Below are positions 15,160 to 17,952 of a DNA stretch of 17,952 nt, piece after piece (positions within the stretch are counted from its first letter, which is position 1; each line of letters opens with the position of its first letter). The position numbers and the translations under genes were made by a program. Below the pieces are notes generated by a model. It made no database searches, was not told where the DNA came from, and saw nothing but the letters and a program-made list of their open reading frames with translations. Origin of the DNA: an uncultured Psychrobacillus sp. (GTDB lineage: Bacteria > Bacillota > Bacilli > Bacillales_A > Planococcaceae); NCBI GenBank assembly GCA_934234185.1, contig CAKQHO010000068.1:1-17952 (forward strand), in the 5' to 3' direction.

Positions 15160-15182
15160 AGTATTAAAATGGAGGAAACTTT

Positions 15183-15215
15183 GTGGAAAGATTTGTTTTT
15201 ATATTTGGTCCTTAG
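15183..15215 (+). pseudogene. Stub of a lost kinase/ATPase gene (10 codons)
   Basis: GGAGG (15171-15175), 7 bases and GTG open the short frame VERFVFIFGP, which then meets TAG. A start site of this quality followed by FIFGP resembles the beginning of a P-loop nucleotide-binding protein, in which GP is followed by the rest of the Walker A loop. The remainder is missing, so this looks like the 5' end left by a deletion after the NMO gene. Confidence 0.35.
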
Positions 15216-15373
15216 GTAGTCGTTAAAATGACGGTTTTCATAATCATATGACGATTGATTGTAGAACTTTCCTATTGTGAAGCTCTAGACGTAGGTTAGC
15301 CATGTTATTCAAAAGAAAATACACGATTAGCTTTGAAAGAAGTCGTTCATTGATTAAAAAGGAATTTAATTTT

Positions 15374-15400
15374 AAAAAAAAGCCCTCAATAAGGAGGGCT
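15374..15400 (-). terminator. Terminator of the rnhC-GNAT unit
   Basis: On the minus strand a 7-bp GC-rich stem AGCCCTC/GAGGGCT (15394-15400 with 15381-15387) with a 6-base loop is followed by a run of eight T. It lies about 30 bases beyond the GNAT stop codon. Confidence 0.88.
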
Positions 15401-15431
15401 ACAGACTGTATACTAAGAAAAATATACAAGT

Positions 15432-15941
15432 TTATTTTTTCAGCTTTATCTCATAATAAGGCTCTTCCTGTTCCGTATCTTCAAACCATTTCAATCCTTT
15501 GTTTTCAAAGCCAATCTTTTCTAGTATCTTCAAGGATTGTATATTATCAGGGCTGGCTGAAGCGAAGATTAGATTTACATCGCCATGCTTACTTGCTAAC
15601 TCTATACACGCAGTAGCAGCCTCTGTAGCATAGCCTTTCCCCCAAGCCTGTTGGTTAAAATGATAAATCAGTTCGACTTCTTGGATATTTCCCGAAAGGT
15701 TAAAGCCTGCTGCTCCGATTACTTCTTCCAAGTTTTTCTCGAACAATGCATAGACGGATAATCCATTTTCTAAATGACATCTCCGGTATGCTTGAATAGT
15801 CTTTGGAAGTAAGTCTTCAGAAGAAGCGCCGTTGCAGTGCTTCATGACCTCTTCATTTCCCCAAAATTTCTTCACGTCAGGAAGAAATCTTTCTTCCAGG
15901 AGTACTCCTTTTAAGCGTTCTGTTTCAAATATTACTTCCAT
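15432..15941 (-). CDS. GNAT-family N-acetyltransferase (RimJ/RimL-like)
   Basis: A 169-residue acetyltransferase that transfers acetyl from acetyl-CoA to an amine, possibly a protein N-terminus or a small molecule. It starts with the RimJ/RimL-type ETERLKGVLLEE and has the acetyl-CoA binding motif A as WGKGYATEAATACIELA (about 98-114), followed by SPDNIQSLKILEKIGFENKG (about 129-148), a typical motif B. The ATG is 12 bases after the rnhC stop, and its ribosome binding site AAGGGG overlaps that stop, so it is cotranscribed with rnhC. The target is not predictable. Confidence 0.88.
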   Translation of the reverse strand: MEVIFETERLKGVLLEERFLPDVKKFWGNEEVMKHCNGASSEDLLPKTIQAYRRCHLENGLSVYALFEKNLEEVIGAAGFNLSGNIQEVELIYHFNQQAWGKGYATEAATACIELASKHGDVNLIFASASPDNIQSLKILEKIGFENKGLKWFEDTEQEEPYYEIKLKK

Positions 15942-15953
15942 ACCATTTTCCCC

Positions 15954-16895
15954 TTATCCAAATCGTTTTCTGTTTACTAATGTGATAGCCTTTTGGGTAT
16001 TAGCAAAGTGCCATTTTGTTATTGCCTTTAAAAACTCTTCCCCATGCTTCATATAAATTTTTGCGGCTACTTCGTCCACTTTAGAGCTTGCCCCTTTAGG
16101 AATCGTGGTTTGTGCTATTTCGGTAAGACGGTCCATTTCTTTTAAAAATGCATATCTTGCTATTATAGAAGCAGCAGCAACAGATACATGTAACTGCTCA
16201 GCCTTCGTTGAAAAAAGTACATTTTCACGGATGATTTCCTTTTCATTCTTTATATGATTGTAATAAATGCCCCGCTCAGCAAATTGATCGATCAAGATAT
16301 GATCTGGTCTTTGTGGAGCTATTTTATTTAATACATGCTTCAGTGCCTGATTGTGCAGAAGTGCTTTTATTTTACCTTGCGACCAGCCCTTTGCTTGGAT
16401 TTGATTGTATTTTTCATTTTTTAATACTAAAACACTATAGGATATAGAAGACATTAAGTCAGGAGCCATTTTGCGCATCACATCGTCCGTAAGCATCTTG
16501 GAATCCTTCACTCCAAGTTCCTTTACAAGGGCTACTTTTTCTGCTGGTACATAGCAAGCTGCTACTGTAATTGGGCCGAAATAATCGCCAGTCCCTGTTT
16601 CATCGGATCCAATAACGGAGAGATTTGCGAAATTTTGGGGAAGCTGGTCACCCTTCACGGAGCTTACCTCTACCTTTTTGTCAGAAGCCTCAGAGGTACC
16701 CCAACGGGATGCCTCGCGAGAAGCCCCGCTTCCTTGGAATAAAACCTTTCCAGATTTATAAACGGTGATTGCTGTATCTGCAAGCTTTGCTGCAAAAACT
16801 ACTCCACTAGCAGCTCTATCCACTTGAAATTTCTCATAATGTTTTTTAACTCGTTGAATGCCTTCATTCGACATAATTACTACTTCGTTTGCCAT
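15954..16895 (-). CDS. rnhC: Ribonuclease HIII
   Basis: A 313-residue RNase HIII, which cuts RNA in RNA:DNA hybrids such as R-loops and primers. The N-terminal TBP-like substrate-binding domain (about 1-85) precedes the RNase H fold. Catalytic residues are visible: Asp98 and Glu99 in GSDETGTGDYFGP, KDSKML, and Asp203 in LIDQFAERG, followed by AAASIIARYAFL. The length matches B. subtilis RnhC. The start chosen is ATG 16895, 9 bases after AAAGGA; a GTG seven codons upstream (16914-16916) lacks a ribosome binding site. As in B. subtilis it is divergent from zapA. Confidence 0.96.
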   Translation of the reverse strand: MANEVVIMSNEGIQRVKKHYEKFQVDRAASGVVFAAKLADTAITVYKSGKVLFQGSGASREASRWGTSEASDKKVEVSSVKGDQLPQNFANLSVIGSDETGTGDYFGPITVAACYVPAEKVALVKELGVKDSKMLTDDVMRKMAPDLMSSISYSVLVLKNEKYNQIQAKGWSQGKIKALLHNQALKHVLNKIAPQRPDHILIDQFAERGIYYNHIKNEKEIIRENVLFSTKAEQLHVSVAAASIIARYAFLKEMDRLTEIAQTTIPKGASSKVDEVAAKIYMKHGEEFLKAITKWHFANTQKAITLVNRKRFG

Positions 16896-16911
16896 TAAGG
16901 TAGTTCCTTTC

Positions 16912-16941
16912 TTCACACGGGAATCTATTTCGTGTTATTAT
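16912..16941 (+). promoter_or_regulatory. Probable promoter of zapA-cvpA
   Basis: TTCACA (16912-16917), an 18-base spacer and TATTAT (16936-16941) with an extended TG (16933-16934). On the opposite strand TATAAT (16940-16945) could be the -10 of rnhC, so the two divergent units would share about 80 bases of control region. Confidence 0.5.
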
Positions 16942-16974
16942 TATACATAGGATTTTCTGGGGGAGGGTTCGTCT

Positions 16975-17235
16975 TTGTCAGAACTAGAAAAAACAAGGAT
17001 TTCTGTGGATATCTATGGACAGAATTATAAAATGGTAGGTTCCGAAACTTCTGGTCACATGAGACTCGTTGCCTCCATGGTAGATGATAAGATGAGAGAA
17101 ATACATTCTCATAATCAACAACTAGATATAGCGAAATTGGCAGTGCTTACTGCTGTCAATGCAGTAAATGATTACATAAAAGTGAAAGAGCAGCTTGAAC
17201 TTTTAGAAGAAGAATTGAAAAGGCTAAAGGACTGA
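16975..17235 (+). CDS. zapA: Cell division protein ZapA
   Basis: An 86-residue ZapA, the Z-ring-associated protein that binds FtsZ and promotes bundling at midcell. The N-terminal globular part includes RISVDIYGQNYKMVGSET (about 8-25) and a DDKMREI helix; the C-terminal half is a coiled coil (KVKEQLELLEEELKRLKD). The start is TTG at 16975, 7 bases after the strong GGGGGAGGG (16959-16967); no ATG lies before the conserved part. The next gene, cvpA, begins 4 bases after its stop, as with B. subtilis zapA and yshB. Confidence 0.93.
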   Translation: MSELEKTRISVDIYGQNYKMVGSETSGHMRLVASMVDDKMREIHSHNQQLDIAKLAVLTAVNAVNDYIKVKEQLELLEEELKRLKD

Positions 17236-17239
17236 AAAA

Positions 17240-17782
17240 ATGTTAGATATAATTATTCTTATTTTACTGATAGCTGGTTTTATTACTGGTGCAAGAAGAG
17301 GGCTAATTGTTCAACTGATTCATATGACTGGTTTCATCATTGCTCTCATTGTTGCTTATCTATATTATAAACCACTTTCAGAGAAATTTGTTTTATGGAT
17401 TCCATTCCCGGCAATTACTTCTGACTCTAAACTTACGATAGCTGTAGAAAATCTTGATCTCGACCAAACATTCTATCGAATTATTGCATTTGTTTTAATT
17501 TTTATGGTCGTGAAGTTTGGATTACAGTTGTTTGCTTCCATGTTTGATTTCTTAAAGTATTTGCCTATACTAGGATTTGTAAGCAATATTGCTGGAGCAA
17601 TTTTAGGACTAATAGAATTCTATTTTATACTCTTTGTCTTGTTGTATGTATTAGCGTTACTTCCGCTAGATATGATTCAAGGTTTCATGGAAAATTCTAT
17701 TCTTACAAATTGGATGCTTGAGCATACACCGATTCTTTCAGAAATGGTGAAAAACTGGTGGTATATTTATACGGAAAAATAA
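17240..17782 (+). CDS. CvpA-family membrane protein
   Basis: A 180-residue protein with four membrane helices (about 1-20, 27-46, 75-98 and 105-145), belonging to the CvpA family (YshB in B. subtilis). The N-terminus LDIIILILLIAGFITGARRGLIVQLI is typical: a first helix followed by G-x-x-RG. In E. coli CvpA affects colicin V production; the function in Gram-positives is unclear. AAAGGA at the end of zapA gives about 8 bases to its ATG, so the two genes are translationally coupled. The next genes in B. subtilis would be polX and mutS2; here a terminator and a repeat follow first. Confidence 0.9.
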   Translation: MLDIIILILLIAGFITGARRGLIVQLIHMTGFIIALIVAYLYYKPLSEKFVLWIPFPAITSDSKLTIAVENLDLDQTFYRIIAFVLIFMVVKFGLQLFASMFDFLKYLPILGFVSNIAGAILGLIEFYFILFVLLYVLALLPLDMIQGFMENSILTNWMLEHTPILSEMVKNWWYIYTEK

Positions 17783-17787
17783 ATGTG

Positions 17788-17816
17788 ACTTCTCTCAGTA
17801 GAGGGAAGTTTTTTTT
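17788..17816 (+). terminator. Terminator after cvpA
   Basis: ACTTCTCTC (17788-17796) pairs with GAGGGAAGT (17801-17809), with one G-U pair, around the loop AGTA and is followed by seven more T. It lies 6 bases after the cvpA stop. Confidence 0.9.
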
Positions 17817-17870
17817 GAAGACAAGAAAGTATTAAAACTTCAACCCCATAAAGCCGTTGTATTGTGGTCT

Positions 17871-17945
17871 GGTGATCGGGGCAGAACAGGCGCTTGCGCA
17901 TTTCAAGGATGTCCAGCGCAAGCAGCCTTGCCCCTCGAGGTCAAA
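17871..17945. repeat. GC-rich inverted repeat, possible dispersed element
   Basis: Outer arms GGGGCA (17878-17883) and TGCCCC (17929-17934) and inner arms GCTTGCGC (17892-17899) and GCGCAAGC (17916-17923) form a nested palindrome. It is much richer in GC than everything around it. The CCAGCG...TTGCCCCTCGAGGTCA wording resembles short intergenic repeats I associate with Bacillaceae and Planococcaceae genomes. It may continue past the window edge. Confidence 0.5.
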
Positions 17946-17952
17946 TGGATAA

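Noticed and set aside
15215..15270. Terminator for the NMO operon around GTCGTTAAAATGAC
   Set aside because: Only about three base pairs form and there is no clean T tract.
15302..15616. 104-codon plus-strand open frame after the NMO gene
   Set aside because: It runs through the minus-strand terminator and into the antisense of the GNAT gene, and lacks a ribosome binding site.
16914..16916. GTG as the rnhC start
   Set aside because: No ribosome binding site upstream, while AAAGGA stands 9 bases before the ATG at 16895, which gives the usual 313-residue length.

Overview
The window looks like chromosome from a low-GC Gram-positive bacterium of the Bacillaceae/Planococcaceae group. The evidence is AT-rich codon use, strong AGGAGG-type ribosome binding sites, a CcpA-type cre site, and the backbone pheS-pheT ... 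rnhC / zapA-cvpA, which in Bacillus subtilis lies in the order pheS-pheT-rnhC-zapA-yshB. A Planococcaceae genus such as Psychrobacillus or Lysinibacillus would fit, but this is inference; the sequence carries no direct taxonomic marker such as rRNA.

Layout. 1-2717: end of pheS, complete pheT and a strong terminator. 2718-15431: about 13 kb of accessory genes lying between pheT and the rnhC unit, where B. subtilis has essentially nothing. They are a sodium:solute symporter; an FhuF-like 2Fe-2S ferric-siderophore reductase; a small membrane protein; a Nudix hydrolase followed by a PAS-AAA+-Fis sigma-54 activator; a three-gene operon (CitMHS transporter, AtuA/DUF1446 large protein, AtuA-like small protein) behind a good -24/-12 promoter; convergent rpoN (sigL); and an overlapping four-gene operon (DUF402, GrpB-like, Nudix, nitronate monooxygenase). 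15432-16895 (minus strand): rnhC followed by a GNAT acetyltransferase. 16975-17782: zapA and cvpA. The last ~80 bases hold a GC-rich inverted repeat that looks like a dispersed element.

The most interesting part is 6004-12311. It holds nearly all elements of one sigma-54 circuit side by side: the activator, three near-identical palindromes (TTCTA-N6-TAGAA) immediately downstream of its gene, a sigma-54 promoter 50-170 bases further on, the transporter/AtuA operon it should drive, and the sigma factor gene, which has a perfect cre match just upstream of its ribosome binding site. My reading is a substrate-inducible, catabolite-repressed uptake and breakdown module for an unidentified organic acid, probably citrate-like judging by the transporter. 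The substrate and the AtuA reaction cannot be read from sequence. Two oddities sit inside the operon: the large and small AtuA proteins are in the same frame, separated by one TAA codon, and a perfect 15-bp inverted repeat lies within the large AtuA coding sequence.

I saw no rRNA, tRNA, CRISPR array, insertion sequence or phage gene.
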